Source: Eupransor demetentiae
Lineage (GTDB): Bacteria > Bacillota > Bacilli > Lactobacillales > Lactobacillaceae
Direction: 5' to 3'
DNA: 64,000 nucleotides
NCBI RefSeq assembly: GCF_963930865.1
Contig: NZ_CAWVOH010000001.1
Span: 372,001-436,000, forward strand
How positions within the stretch are numbered: the stretch's first letter is position 1; every line of letters begins with the position of its first letter. The notes under the pieces were generated by a model, which ran no database searches, was not told the DNA's origin, and saw only the letters and a program-made list of their open reading frames with translations. This document shows positions 16,919 through 25,414 of the stretch, one piece after another. Made by a program: the position numbers and the translations under genes.

Positions 16919-16946
16919 CGCCATCTTTCGAGGTGGTGTTTTTTTA
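16919..16946 (+). terminator. Terminator of the aro operon
   Basis: A 7-bp stem (CGCCATC with GGTGGTG, including G-U pairs) around TTTCGA is followed by eight T. It ends 75 bases after aroD and just upstream of the LexA box of the toxin gene. Confidence 0.65.
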
Positions 16947-16969
16947 TACAAAAAGGCCCAATAGATATA

Positions 16970-16998
16970 CGAACAAACGTTCCCATATATGCTATAAT
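16970..16998 (+). promoter_or_regulatory. LexA (SOS) box and promoter of the type I toxin
   Basis: CGAACAAACGTTCC at 16970-16983 fits the Gram-positive LexA consensus (CGAACRNRYGTTYC) at every position. A consensus -10 TATAAT follows at 16993-16998, so the box covers the -35 region. LexA bound here should block transcription of the downstream toxin until DNA damage. Confidence 0.75.
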
Positions 16999-17098
16999 TT
17001 GACTAGCAAACAAGTTAAGACGGTGGCTATCCGGGAACGGGGGGTGGTGTCGATGGTAATCAACTATTAGCACAAATTCTGGGAAAGGAGATGCCTGT

Positions 17099-17203
17099 GT
17101 GTCCGTAGCGGACGCCATACAGCTGATGCTGGCATTTGGGACCTTTGTCCTGACCTTGCTAGCTTTGGTTGTTGAGCTGATCAAAAACAGCAATAAAAAA
17201 TAA
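17099..17203 (+). CDS. Putative holin-like type I toxin
   Basis: This 34-residue peptide starts at a GTG with an AAAGGAG SD 8 bases upstream. The sequence VADAIQLMLAFGTFVLTLLA, then a short hydrophobic end and LIKNSNKK, is one membrane-spanning helix with a basic tail. It closely fits the putative holin-like toxin family of Gram-positive type I toxin-antitoxin loci, whose members depolarise the membrane. The mRNA has a long structured 5' region (about 100 nt). An antisense RNA with its own promoter appears to overlap the 3' end. A LexA box controls the promoter. The identification is strong; toxicity is not shown here. Confidence 0.85.
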   Translation: MSVADAIQLMLAFGTFVLTLLALVVELIKNSNKK

Positions 17204-17311
17204 CCCTCTTAGCTTTGCAGAGCTGAGGGTTATTTACTATCAAATAATTAAGGCCAGCCACCGTTTCACGGGTTTGCTAGAAGGTCGCAGTCACCGCTGC
17301 GACCTTTTCTA
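17198..17311 (-). ncRNA. Probable antisense RNA antitoxin of the type I toxin
   Basis: On the minus strand TTGAAA (17344-17339), 15 bases, and TATAAT (17323-17318) form a promoter. A transcript starting near 17311 would run through two strong hairpins (AAGGTCGCAG/CTGCGACCTT, and the stem around 17198-17233) and stop at a run of six T on that strand, giving about 115 nt. It is complementary to the 3' end of the toxin mRNA if that mRNA runs to the terminator at 17281-17308. The geometry matches convergent type I toxin-antitoxin pairs. The transcript itself is a prediction. Confidence 0.6.
17281..17308 (+). terminator. Terminator of the toxin mRNA
   Basis: AAGGTCGCAG pairs with CTGCGACCTT around TCACCG, followed by a T-rich tract. 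It lies beyond the stem at 17198-17233, which on the plus strand lacks a good T run, so the toxin mRNA probably extends to here and overlaps the antisense RNA. Confidence 0.7.
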
Positions 17312-17352
17312 TTACCCATTATAACACATCCAAGCGTTTTTCAAATCGGCTT

Positions 17353-18207
17353 TCAGTTATTCTGGCCTAAATAGCTGTTTAAGCCCTGTTTGATGTCTTT
17401 GGCAACCTTTTGCTGGTAGGAAGATTGGCGGATGTATCGGAAGTCCTTCTTGCTGTTAATAAAGCCTAATTCGAGCAAGACAGCGGGGCGGCTAACGTCC
17501 TTGATAACCAAGTAAGGCATCGTTTCATAACCGCGATTTTCCAAAGGCAAATTGTTCAAAGACTTGTTCATCGCTTTAACCAGGCCTAATGAATTGTGGT
17601 TGTAGTAATACTGAGAAATCCCACTAGCGGAGTTATTCTTATCCGATGAATCAAAGTGGAAGGAAATCTGGGCGTCAGCCTGGTATTTTTCGGCCGAGCG
17701 GGGAATGTAGAGTAGCGGCACAACCTTGTCACTATCACGAACCATGATGACTCGGGCCCCCGTTTCTTCCAGTGCATCTCGGGTTGCTCGTGCTGTTGCC
17801 AAAGTATAGGTTTTTTCGTAATGCTTACGATCAATGGAGAGGGCACCGGTATCGGAACCACCATGGCCAGGATCCAAAACGATGGTGGCTTCGGACAAGC
17901 GGGTGGGGGTCTTTAAGGTGGTGTTATTGGCTACCCAGGAAGCAATCCAGCCGACCTGGTCATCGCTACCACGGCGGACCTTCCACCAACCATGATCCTT
18001 TTGTAGAACCGTTAACTTGGTGCCGGATTTTAACTTAGTAATTTCGTGGGCGGTCATTTTAGGGCCTTCCCGGAGGGGTACCAAATTAGGTCGGGTTGTT
18101 AGTTGGTTCTGGTTCAGCAAGGAAGTAATTAAAACCATGGTTAACAATATGAAGCTAGCGGCAAGGATAATGCCGATGCGATTGTTTTTAATCCAGGGAT
18201 TTTTCAC
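17353..18207 (-). CDS. N-acetylmuramoyl-L-alanine amidase with SH3 domain, membrane-anchored
   Basis: This is a cell-wall hydrolase that cuts between muramic acid and the peptide stem. There is one N-terminal hydrophobic segment (IGIILAASFILLTMVLITSL), then a bacterial SH3 domain (GTKLTVLQKDHGWWKVR, QVGWIASWV), then an Amidase_3 domain with zinc ligands His in VLDPGHGGSDTGA, a Glu in EKTYTLA, and His in ISFHFDSS, ending with the catalytic Glu in VLLELGFINSKKD. I chose the GTG at 18207, which has an AGGT SD-like site, over the TTG at 18237, which has none. The gene stands alone on the minus strand. Confidence 0.88.
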   Translation of the reverse strand: MKNPWIKNNRIGIILAASFILLTMVLITSLLNQNQLTTRPNLVPLREGPKMTAHEITKLKSGTKLTVLQKDHGWWKVRRGSDDQVGWIASWVANNTTLKTPTRLSEATIVLDPGHGGSDTGALSIDRKHYEKTYTLATARATRDALEETGARVIMVRDSDKVVPLLYIPRSAEKYQADAQISFHFDSSDKNNSASGISQYYYNHNSLGLVKAMNKSLNNLPLENRGYETMPYLVIKDVSRPAVLLELGFINSKKDFRYIRQSSYQQKVAKDIKQGLNSYLGQNN

Positions 18208-18323
18208 GCAAATACCTATCGAGTCTTTTCTTATCAATCATTTTATCATGAAAAAACAAGAAACCGCATTCAAATCGCTTGCTTAGGCAGCATTTTACCC
18301 TGCTTCCCGGTATAATAAGGACT

Positions 18324-20213
18324 ATGAAACAATTTCGAGTTGAACATTTAAAAAGTATTTACGGCGAAAAGACTTTATTTGACGATATTTCTTTTCTAAT
18401 TAATGAAGGCGACCGGGTTGGTCTCATTGGCGTTAATGGTTCAGGTAAAACCACCCTGCTAAATGCCATTTCCGGTGACCAGCCGGCCGATTCGGGCCAG
18501 ATTACTAAGCCCAACGATTATCAGATTGGCTACTTGAAGCAGAATCCAGACTTGGACCCCGAGGCTTTGGTCATGGATGCCATTTATGCTGGGGAACAAC
18601 CGGTTTTCCAAACCATTCGCTATTACCAACGCGTCCTGGACCGCTACACGCAGCATCCAGATGACGGACAGGCTAGCCAGGATTTGCAAAAGGCTCAAGA
18701 CGCCATGGACCGCGATGATGCTTGGACCCTGGAATCCCAGATTCGTGCCATCTTGACCCAGTTACATATGCCGGATTTAAACCGCAAGGTGAAAGAGCTT
18801 TCTGGTGGACAAAAGAAGCGAGTGGGTTTGGCGCAAGTTTTGATTCAAAATCCTGATTTGTTGATTTTGGACGAGCCAACTAACCACTTGGATTTTGATT
18901 CAATTGCCTGGTTGGAGAAGTATTTGAACTCTTACAAGGGTGCTATTTTGACAGTAACCCACGACCGTTATTTTCTGGATTCCGTGACGAACCGGATTTT
19001 CGAACTATCCTTTGGCTCCCTTTACGAATATTCTGGAAACTACCAGGACTATGTTGCCGCTAAAGCAGAGCGCATTGAACAAGACAAGTTAGCCGAACAC
19101 AAGCGTCAAAAGCTCTATCAGCAAGAATTAACTTGGATGAAAAAGTCGGCCCGTGCTCGTACAACTAAGCAAAAGGGCCGTGAAAACGCCTTTGCCAAGT
19201 TGGAAGAAAGCTTAGGCCAGGTCAAAGAAGACGATAGCCTGCAAGTTAATTTGGGCCAAAAGCGCTTGGGTAAAAAGGTGATTGAGCTCAAGGATGCTTC
19301 ACTTCAATTTGGCGACCGTCAGATTTTAAAGGACTTTAACCTCTTGGTTGGGCCAGGCGAACGAATCGGAATTACCGGACAAAATGGGGCGGGAAAATCC
19401 TCATTCTTGAATGTGATTGCCGGCCGTTTGCCTTTGACATCGGGAACAATCGAAATCGGAGAAACGGTTAAGCTGGGCTATTACACTCAGGTAACGGAAC
19501 CCATCCCCGATGACAAGCGGGTCATTGAATACTTAACCGATGTGGCCAGCAAAATCACCGACTGTGATGGCCATGAAATTTCCGTAACGGACTTGCTCGA
19601 ACAGTTCCTTTTCCCGCCTTTTATGCACGGTACTTTAATTCGGAAACTGTCGGGTGGTGAGAAACGCCGTTTGTATCTATTAAAGCTTTTGTTGGAAGAA
19701 CCTAATGTGCTTCTGCTGGATGAGCCTACTAACGACCTAGACATTGACACCTTAACGGTCTTGGAGGATTTCTTGACTCGTTTTGCGGGGACCGTTTTGA
19801 CGGTTTCCCACGATCGTTACTTCTTGGATAAGGTGGCCCGCCAGCTTTATATTTTCCAAGGGGATGCCAAGATTACTCGCTTTGATGGCCATTTTTCCGA
19901 CTACCTCGATAGCCAGTTAAATCCTGAACCTAAACCTGTTGCTAAAACAGCAAGCAAGTCAAAGGCCACTAACAAGACTGAAAAGCCCAAGAAGCTGACC
20001 TACATGGAGAAAAAAGAGTGGGCGGTTATTGAAGATGAGATTGCTCAGTTGGAAAACCGTACCCAGCAGCTTTCCGACCAGATGGCAGCTGAGGGAAGCG
20101 ACTACCAAAAAGTTGCGGAACTCCAAACTGAAATGGAAGCCGTCGAACAAGAACTCAGCGACAAGATGGACCGTTGGGCCTACCTAAGCGAAATTGTTGA
20201 GCAGGAATCATAA
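18324..20213 (+). CDS. yfmR: ABC-F family ATPase, Uup/YfmR type
   Basis: A 629-residue ABC-F protein with two complete ATPase domains: Walker A GVNGSGKTTLLN and GQNGAGKSSFLN, signatures LSGGQKKRVGLA and LSGGEKRRLYLL, and Walker B LLILDEPTNHLDF and LLLDEPTNDLDI. A charged linker and a C-terminal coiled coil (about 560-629, with DEIAQLENRTQQLSDQMA) are the marks of the Uup/YfmR subgroup, which acts on stalled ribosomes. The ATG at 18324 was chosen because family similarity starts at MKQFRVEHL. TATAAT at 18311-18316 is only 8 bases upstream, leaving little or no leader. Confidence 0.93.
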   Translation: MKQFRVEHLKSIYGEKTLFDDISFLINEGDRVGLIGVNGSGKTTLLNAISGDQPADSGQITKPNDYQIGYLKQNPDLDPEALVMDAIYAGEQPVFQTIRYYQRVLDRYTQHPDDGQASQDLQKAQDAMDRDDAWTLESQIRAILTQLHMPDLNRKVKELSGGQKKRVGLAQVLIQNPDLLILDEPTNHLDFDSIAWLEKYLNSYKGAILTVTHDRYFLDSVTNRIFELSFGSLYEYSGNYQDYVAAKAERIEQDKLAEHKRQKLYQQELTWMKKSARARTTKQKGRENAFAKLEESLGQVKEDDSLQVNLGQKRLGKKVIELKDASLQFGDRQILKDFNLLVGPGERIGITGQNGAGKSSFLNVIAGRLPLTSGTIEIGETVKLGYYTQVTEPIPDDKRVIEYLTDVASKITDCDGHEISVTDLLEQFLFPPFMHGTLIRKLSGGEKRRLYLLKLLLEEPNVLLLDEPTNDLDIDTLTVLEDFLTRFAGTVLTVSHDRYFLDKVARQLYIFQGDAKITRFDGHFSDYLDSQLNPEPKPVAKTASKSKATNKTEKPKKLTYMEKKEWAVIEDEIAQLENRTQQLSDQMAAEGSDYQKVAELQTEMEAVEQELSDKMDRWAYLSEIVEQES

Positions 20214-20257
20214 GAAAAAGCTTGTGACCTTCGTAAGATTGAGTACGGAGGTTTCAA

Positions 20258-21148
20258 ATGAATTTAAGAACATTTTTACTCGCAATCGCTCATACAGCTG
20301 GCATCGGCAAAGTCCGTGCCAATCGAGTTTTAGAAGCAGTTTCGCACCGCTATGCCCCAGATATTTATCCCTGGTCTTGGGATACGCTGACCCACGTTTT
20401 AGAGCTTGAGCCCAGGGCGCGTGATTATCAGCAATTAGAGAGTGCTTACCAAGAAGGTTTGCTGCTGGCGCAGCACTTTAAGGGTAAGTTTTTAACCTAT
20501 TTTGATGAGCAATATCCGGCGGCTTTGAAAGAGATTTACCAGCCACCCTTGGTGCTATTTTACGAAGGGCGTTTGGATGCTTTGCGTTTACCGCCGATTG
20601 CCATTGTGGGGACACGAACGGCAACACCTTATGCTTTGAGCGTGCTGCGGGACTTCTTACCCGCCTTAGTTAAGGAAGGGATTGGCATTGTTTCCGGCTT
20701 GGCCCGTGGCGTGGACGTCATGGCTCACCAGCTCACTTTTGGCCAGGGTGGGGTACCAATTGCCGTTGTCGGCACAGGACTAGATGTTGCATATCTCGGC
20801 CACCATCACCAGCTGCAAAAGCAAATTGGCCAACAAGGTTTGCTGCTGTCTGAATATCCACCCAAAACTGGTCCTCGCCGCCATCATTTTCCGGATCGGA
20901 ACCGTATTATTGCAGGATTATCCCTGGGAACCCTGGTGGTCGAGGCTAAGGAACATTCTGGTAGTTTAATTACGGCCAATCTTGCCCTACAAGCTAATCG
21001 CCAGGTCTTAGCTGTACCGGGATCGATTTTTTCAACCGAATCAACGGGGACTAACCAGCTGATTCAAGCGGGCGCTTTGCCAGTTTTTCATGCCAGTGAT
21101 ATTATTGAGGCAATTAAAGCCCAAATTATTGTGAAGGAAGTAATCTAA
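20258..21148 (+). CDS. dprA: DNA processing protein DprA
   Basis: DprA loads RecA on single-stranded DNA entering during transformation. The 296-residue protein has the Rossmann core: IAIVGTRTATPYA, GIVSGLARGVDVMAHQ, PIAVVGTGLDVAYLGHH, LLSEYPPKTGPRRHHFPDRNRIIAGLSL and VVEAKEHSGSLITANLA. A TACGGAGG SD precedes the ATG. It lies upstream of topA, the usual Gram-positive neighbour, with a small membrane gene in between. Confidence 0.95.
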   Translation: MNLRTFLLAIAHTAGIGKVRANRVLEAVSHRYAPDIYPWSWDTLTHVLELEPRARDYQQLESAYQEGLLLAQHFKGKFLTYFDEQYPAALKEIYQPPLVLFYEGRLDALRLPPIAIVGTRTATPYALSVLRDFLPALVKEGIGIVSGLARGVDVMAHQLTFGQGGVPIAVVGTGLDVAYLGHHHQLQKQIGQQGLLLSEYPPKTGPRRHHFPDRNRIIAGLSLGTLVVEAKEHSGSLITANLALQANRQVLAVPGSIFSTESTGTNQLIQAGALPVFHASDIIEAIKAQIIVKEVI

Positions 21149-21151
21149 GCT

Positions 21152-21775
21152 ATGTATTTCAAGCGTTTTGTTCAGCTCTTTGTGGTCTTTTTAATTACGA
21201 TTAGTATTTCAGAAGCCTTGGCAGCACTCTTTCATGTGCAGGCCTTGGGCTGGCGGATCCTTTTCATTACCATCGTTGGCTACATCTGCTTAACCATTCC
21301 TTTGACCATCATGACGGTCATGAAGAATCGCAAGAAGTTTGCCCAAGCCAAGTCAGGGGACAATAGTTCCAAGTTCCGCCAGGCAATGGAAGAATTACCT
21401 AATTTGGTGGCGCTTGCCACTGCTAATACTGCTGGACAAATGTCTGACAACATTATTACCTATAAGCTATCCAGGACTGAGGACAACGTTTTGTACATGG
21501 TTTCGGACTGGAAGGCTACTCGTGTAAAGAACTTACAGGCTAATTCGAATGCAGCCTTCACGACTTGGTTTGATGCCGATAAGGGCCTTCGCGTTCATTC
21601 CAACCAGCTCCATGCCCAGGTTTTGGACGCTAGCGAAAATGAACGGGAAATCAAGGCCCACCCCGAACTACTCGATTTGTCGGCCAATGCGCAGAATCAA
21701 GCCATCATCAAGCTTGAGCTTCAGTCAGCAGTCATTGAATCCTTCCAGGGGGCTCCCGAAGTGATTTCATGGTAA
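21152..21775 (+). CDS. Membrane-anchored pyridoxamine 5'-phosphate oxidase-like (split-barrel) protein
   Basis: This 207-residue protein has two hydrophobic N-terminal helices (about residues 5-28 and 32-53), a short basic stretch (MKNRKKFAQAK) and then a domain resembling FMN-binding split barrels: LPNLVALATANTAGQMSDN, VLYMVSDWKATRVKNLQANS, AAFTTWFDADKGLRVHSNQL. The membrane anchor on such a domain is not typical. Cofactor and substrate are unknown. It begins 3 bases after dprA and ends at a terminator, so it is probably co-transcribed with dprA. The fold call is by pattern only. Confidence 0.7.
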   Translation: MYFKRFVQLFVVFLITISISEALAALFHVQALGWRILFITIVGYICLTIPLTIMTVMKNRKKFAQAKSGDNSSKFRQAMEELPNLVALATANTAGQMSDNIITYKLSRTEDNVLYMVSDWKATRVKNLQANSNAAFTTWFDADKGLRVHSNQLHAQVLDASENEREIKAHPELLDLSANAQNQAIIKLELQSAVIESFQGAPEVISW

Positions 21776-21802
21776 AACAATCGTTACGGCGATTGTTTTT
21801 TG
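21774..21802 (+). terminator. Rho-independent terminator
   Basis: AAAACAATCG pairs with CGATTGTTTT around TTACGG, then T residues. It ends the dprA transcription unit, about 100 bases before topA. Confidence 0.88.
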
Positions 21803-21904
21803 ACTTTCTGCAGAATTTTTTCTACTATATTAAATTGTATTTTTATTAAGCTTTAATGGGCTGTGCTATAATGCCCCTATAATCAGAAATGTGAGGACTA
21901 GTTC

Positions 21905-23989
21905 TTGGTAGCTACAAAAACTCCAAAAAAGACAACGAAGAAAAAGACTTCAAAGACGCGTAACCAGAAGAAGCTGGTTATCGTGGAGAGTCCTTCCAAG
22001 GCTAAAACCATCGAAAAGTATTTAGGTAGCACCTACAAAGTGGTTGCTAGTATCGGCCACGTGCGTGATTTGCCAAAGTCAACCTTAGGGGTTGATGTCG
22101 ATGATGATTACAAGCCAAAATACATAAATATTCGCGGTAAGGGTCCGGTTATTAAGGACTTACGCAAGGCTGCTAAGAACGCCAAAACTGTCTATCTCGC
22201 GAGCGATCCGGATCGTGAAGGAGAGGCGATTGCCTGGCACTTGCAGCATATTTTGGAATTGAACCCTGAAGATGCTAACCGCGTAGTCTTTAACGAAATC
22301 ACGAAGGATACGGTTAAGAACGCTTTTAAAACACCACGCCAAATTAACCAAGATTTGGTTGATGCCCAGCAGGCTCGTCGTATCATTGACCGCTTAGTGG
22401 GTTATTCGATCTCACCAATTCTTTGGAAGACCGTTAAGCGTGGCCTTTCAGCCGGTCGTGTCCAGTCCGTTGCTTTGGGTTTGATTATTGCGCGTGAACG
22501 CGAAATCCAAGCCTTCCAGCCAGAAGAATACTGGACGATTGATTCCGACTTCAAGAAGGGCCGTTCAAAATTCCAATCAAGCTTCTACGGCTTCGACGGT
22601 AAGAAGCAGGCTTTGCCAGACAATGAGTCTGTTCAAAAAGTGATGGCTCGCTTAGACAAGGATGCGCCTTTTAACATTACTAAAGTGACGGCCAAGGAGC
22701 GTAAGCGTCAGCCTCAGGCTCCTTTTACGACCTCAACTATGCAGCAGACGGCCAACACGCAGTTGAAGTTCCGAACGCGTAAAACCATGATGACTGCACA
22801 GCAGCTTTACGAAGGAGTCAACCTGGGTAAAGGTTTGGGCCAAGTTGGATTGATTACCTATATGCGTACCGATTCAACCCGTCTTTCATCAACGGCTAAA
22901 AACGCTGCGGCGCACTTTATTCACGATACTTGGGGTGAGGAATACTCTCGCCACAAGCCTATTCAACGAGCTTTGCAAGAAGGGGCCCAAGATGCCCACG
23001 AAGCCATTCGCCCGACGGATGTTAACCGCACACCAGATAGCATTAAGGATAAACTGACTCCTGATCAATTTAAGCTTTATTCACTGATTTGGTCACGCTT
23101 TGTGGCTTCATTGATGACTCCTGAAGTGCTGGATACCATGGCAGTCACGATTGAGCAAAATGGGGTTTTGTTCCACGCTAATGGTTCAAAGACGAAGTTC
23201 CCTGGATTTACAAAGGCCTATCCCGCTGCTAAGCAAAAGGATAATGCTTTGCCTGATTTGGCTGAAGGGGATCAAGTTTCTTTGGCGAAAACGAATCCGG
23301 AACAGCACTTTACCATGCCACCAGCCCGTTATTCTGAAGCCGCTTTGATTAAGGCTTTGGAAGAAAACGGAGTCGGTCGTCCATCAACTTATGCACCAAC
23401 GCTGGATACCATCCAACGTCGTAACTATGTTCGTTTGGATGCCCGCAAATTCGTGCCCACTGAACTAGGTGAAATTGTTCAAAATATCGTGGAAGAAAAG
23501 TTCCCAGATATCACCAACACCAAGTTCACAGCCCAAGTCGAACATGAACTGGATGAAATTGAAGTGGGGGATGAACAGTGGGTACCCGTTGTTGATTCCT
23601 TCTATAAGCCATTTTCTAAGGAAGTTGATTCCGCCGAAAAGACTTTGGAAAAGATTACCATGCATGACGAATTGGCGGGTCAGGACTGTGAAGTCTGTGG
23701 TGCTCCAATGGTTATTAAAATGGGCCGTTACGGCAAATTCTACGCTTGTTCACGTTTCCCAGATTGCCGCAATACCAAGGCCATCGTGCAAGAAATCGGC
23801 TTGACCTGCCCCAAGTGTAAGAAGGGTCAAGTTGTTGAACGCAAGACCAAACGAGGTCGTAAGTTCTACGGCTGCTCACGTTACCCAGAATGTGACTTTG
23901 TAACTTGGGACAAGCCAACTGAAAAGACTTTGGCAGATGGGACCAACCCTGACCAAGATAAAAAGGGCAAGAAGAAGGCCAAAAGCTAA
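21905..23989 (+). CDS. topA: DNA topoisomerase I
   Basis: Type IA topoisomerase relaxing negative supercoils. The 694-residue protein has a Toprim domain (VIVESPSKAKTIEKYLG, SDPDREGEAIAWHL), the active-site Tyr in TYMRTDSTRLS, and two C-terminal zinc-ribbon modules (CEVCGAPMVIKMGRYGKF, CPKCKKGQVVERK) followed by a lysine-rich tail. The start is TTG (21905), followed by a Lys/Thr-rich N-terminus, with a TGAGGA SD about 8 bases upstream. No ATG lies close enough to replace it. Confidence 0.95.
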   Translation: MVATKTPKKTTKKKTSKTRNQKKLVIVESPSKAKTIEKYLGSTYKVVASIGHVRDLPKSTLGVDVDDDYKPKYINIRGKGPVIKDLRKAAKNAKTVYLASDPDREGEAIAWHLQHILELNPEDANRVVFNEITKDTVKNAFKTPRQINQDLVDAQQARRIIDRLVGYSISPILWKTVKRGLSAGRVQSVALGLIIAREREIQAFQPEEYWTIDSDFKKGRSKFQSSFYGFDGKKQALPDNESVQKVMARLDKDAPFNITKVTAKERKRQPQAPFTTSTMQQTANTQLKFRTRKTMMTAQQLYEGVNLGKGLGQVGLITYMRTDSTRLSSTAKNAAAHFIHDTWGEEYSRHKPIQRALQEGAQDAHEAIRPTDVNRTPDSIKDKLTPDQFKLYSLIWSRFVASLMTPEVLDTMAVTIEQNGVLFHANGSKTKFPGFTKAYPAAKQKDNALPDLAEGDQVSLAKTNPEQHFTMPPARYSEAALIKALEENGVGRPSTYAPTLDTIQRRNYVRLDARKFVPTELGEIVQNIVEEKFPDITNTKFTAQVEHELDEIEVGDEQWVPVVDSFYKPFSKEVDSAEKTLEKITMHDELAGQDCEVCGAPMVIKMGRYGKFYACSRFPDCRNTKAIVQEIGLTCPKCKKGQVVERKTKRGRKFYGCSRYPECDFVTWDKPTEKTLADGTNPDQDKKGKKKAKS

Positions 23990-24017
23990 TTCAGGTCGAT
24001 GACGGAAGGATTTTTTT

Positions 24018-24566
24018 ATGAAAGATTATGATAAAAGAGCGCAGGGCCAAAAGCATCTGCGCCGTAATCGCTTTTATATTTTTCTACTGACCCTCGCCAT
24101 CATTGGTGTGGGCGCTTTAGTGATTTTTAAATACACTGAGGTATCGAATCCTCTTCCTCGTCGGACTGAAAGTAGCAGTAGCGAATCAAAGTCAGAAAAG
24201 AACCATAAAAACCACGCAAAGAAGTCTGAAAAGGCCAATCATTCGTCTAGCTCGACTAGTTCGAATTCTTCGTCTTCTTCATCCAGTGCGGCCGATACGG
24301 CTGCTGCCGAACAAGCCTTGAAGGGCAAGACTTTGGCTGAAGCCATTGCATGGGCCCAGGCGCATGGTAAGAGCTATACTTATCAGTCAACGGGTAGCTT
24401 GAGCGACAACAACATTGTGACTTCCGTGACAGACAATGGCAGCAGTTTGAACATTATTGTTGCCCCTGCAAATGGTAGTGCGACAAGTTCGTCAAGTGCT
24501 TCCTCGGCGCCTTCTTCGTCCTCTTCATCATCAGCAAAGGTTAGCTCTTTTAATGACCTCCGCTAA
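24018..24566 (+). CDS. Single-pass membrane protein with Ser-rich linker and PASTA-like domain
   Basis: I do not recognise a named gene. The 182-residue product has a basic cytoplasmic N-terminus, one transmembrane helix (FYIFLLTLAIIGVGALVIF, about residues 20-38), a Ser/Lys-rich extracellular linker, a compact segment (GKTLAEAIAWAQAHGKSYTY to SLNIIVAP, about 103-150) whose pattern resembles one diverged PASTA repeat, and a final poly-Ser tail. The linker suggests it spans the cell wall. It lies between topA and a ThiD-family kinase, overlapping the latter by 14 bases. Function is unknown. Confidence 0.75.
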   Translation: MKDYDKRAQGQKHLRRNRFYIFLLTLAIIGVGALVIFKYTEVSNPLPRRTESSSSESKSEKNHKNHAKKSEKANHSSSSTSSNSSSSSSSAADTAAAEQALKGKTLAEAIAWAQAHGKSYTYQSTGSLSDNNIVTSVTDNGSSLNIIVAPANGSATSSSSASSAPSSSSSSSAKVSSFNDLR

Positions 24567-25356
24567 GCTTTTGACAATTGCAGGTTCTGATAGTCTTGCC
24601 GGCGGTGGTTTGCAATCGGATTTGGCAACTTTTTCGGAGCTAAATGTTTTCGGGCTAGCAGCTGTTACTGCTGTCGTTAGCATTGGCAAGGATGAAGTGC
24701 AGACCGATGCTTTGCCAGTCGAATTTTTAAAGCACCAATTAGCTTCGATTGGGCATGTCGAGGATTTGGCGGCCATTAAGGTTGGTTTTTTAGCCGATTT
24801 AGAGCAAGCGGAGGTCGTTGCAGAATTTCTGCAAGCTCATCCCAATTTACCCATCGTCTTGGATCCGGTTTTAAGTTTAAAAGAGGGTTCTTTGGCCGAA
24901 AATGAGCGCTTGCTGGATTTTTATCGCCAGCATTTGTTACCAGGAGTAACGGTTATTACGCCTAATGTTGGGGAACTAGCACTCCTAGCCAATCAAGCAG
25001 TGGGGGACTATGGCCAAGCCCAACGAGCAGCGAAACAGCTAATGGCCACTGCTGGTCCAGCAATCTGGTTGACCATTGGCGAGCGTTTTAAAAGGGCTTT
25101 TCCTGAAGATTTATTTTTATCTGAATCAAGTACGGTTGCCTTTGGGCAGGACAAGCTCTCGGAACCAATTTATAATAATGGTGCCGGTTGTACTTTTTCA
25201 GCAGCTTTAGCCGTGAACTTAGCCAAGGGCATGCCAGTTTTAAAAGCTGGTATTATTGCTCAAGACTTTGTTCATGCGGCAATTCGCAAAGGGGTTCCCC
25301 TTGGCGCTTATTATGCCGGCGGGTCAGTTTGGCCAGCTGGTCATCGTTTCAATTAG
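24553..25356 (+). CDS. Pyridoxine or hydroxymethylpyrimidine kinase (ThiD/PdxK family)
   Basis: A 267-residue ribokinase-fold kinase. The N-terminus LLTIAGSDSLAGGGLQSDLA and the C-terminal GAGCTFSAALAVNLAKG are hallmarks of the ThiD/PdxK group, which phosphorylates pyridoxine-type vitamins or the HMP precursor of thiamine. No thiamine gene is nearby, so vitamin B6 salvage is as likely as thiamine synthesis. The ATG at 24553 was chosen because similarity begins there; the longer frame reads through the poly-Ser gene in another frame. A terminator follows. Confidence 0.85.
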   Translation: MTSAKLLTIAGSDSLAGGGLQSDLATFSELNVFGLAAVTAVVSIGKDEVQTDALPVEFLKHQLASIGHVEDLAAIKVGFLADLEQAEVVAEFLQAHPNLPIVLDPVLSLKEGSLAENERLLDFYRQHLLPGVTVITPNVGELALLANQAVGDYGQAQRAAKQLMATAGPAIWLTIGERFKRAFPEDLFLSESSTVAFGQDKLSEPIYNNGAGCTFSAALAVNLAKGMPVLKAGIIAQDFVHAAIRKGVPLGAYYAGGSVWPAGHRFN

Positions 25357-25364
25357 GCTAAACT

Positions 25365-25401
25365 AAGCAGCAAGACTTCGGATAAGCCTTGCTGCTTTTT
25401 T
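25365..25401 (+). terminator. Rho-independent terminator before menF
   Basis: AAGCAGCAAG pairs with CTTGCTGCTT, followed by a T run. It separates the kinase gene from the men operon, whose first ATG is only 14 bases further on, so the men promoter must lie within or upstream of the hairpin, or expression is by read-through. Confidence 0.85.
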
Positions 25402-25414
25402 ACTGGAGATTCAC

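Noticed and set aside
16906..17193. A 95-codon reading frame on the minus strand across the toxin locus
   Set aside because: It has no SD, overlaps the toxin gene and LexA promoter in antisense, and its composition is not protein-like. The antisense RNA explanation fits better.
24130..24300. Serine-codon repeats as a tandem DNA repeat or phase-variable tract
   Set aside because: Codons for Ser are mixed (AGC, TCT, TCA, TCG, TCC), so there is no exact repeat unit that could slip.
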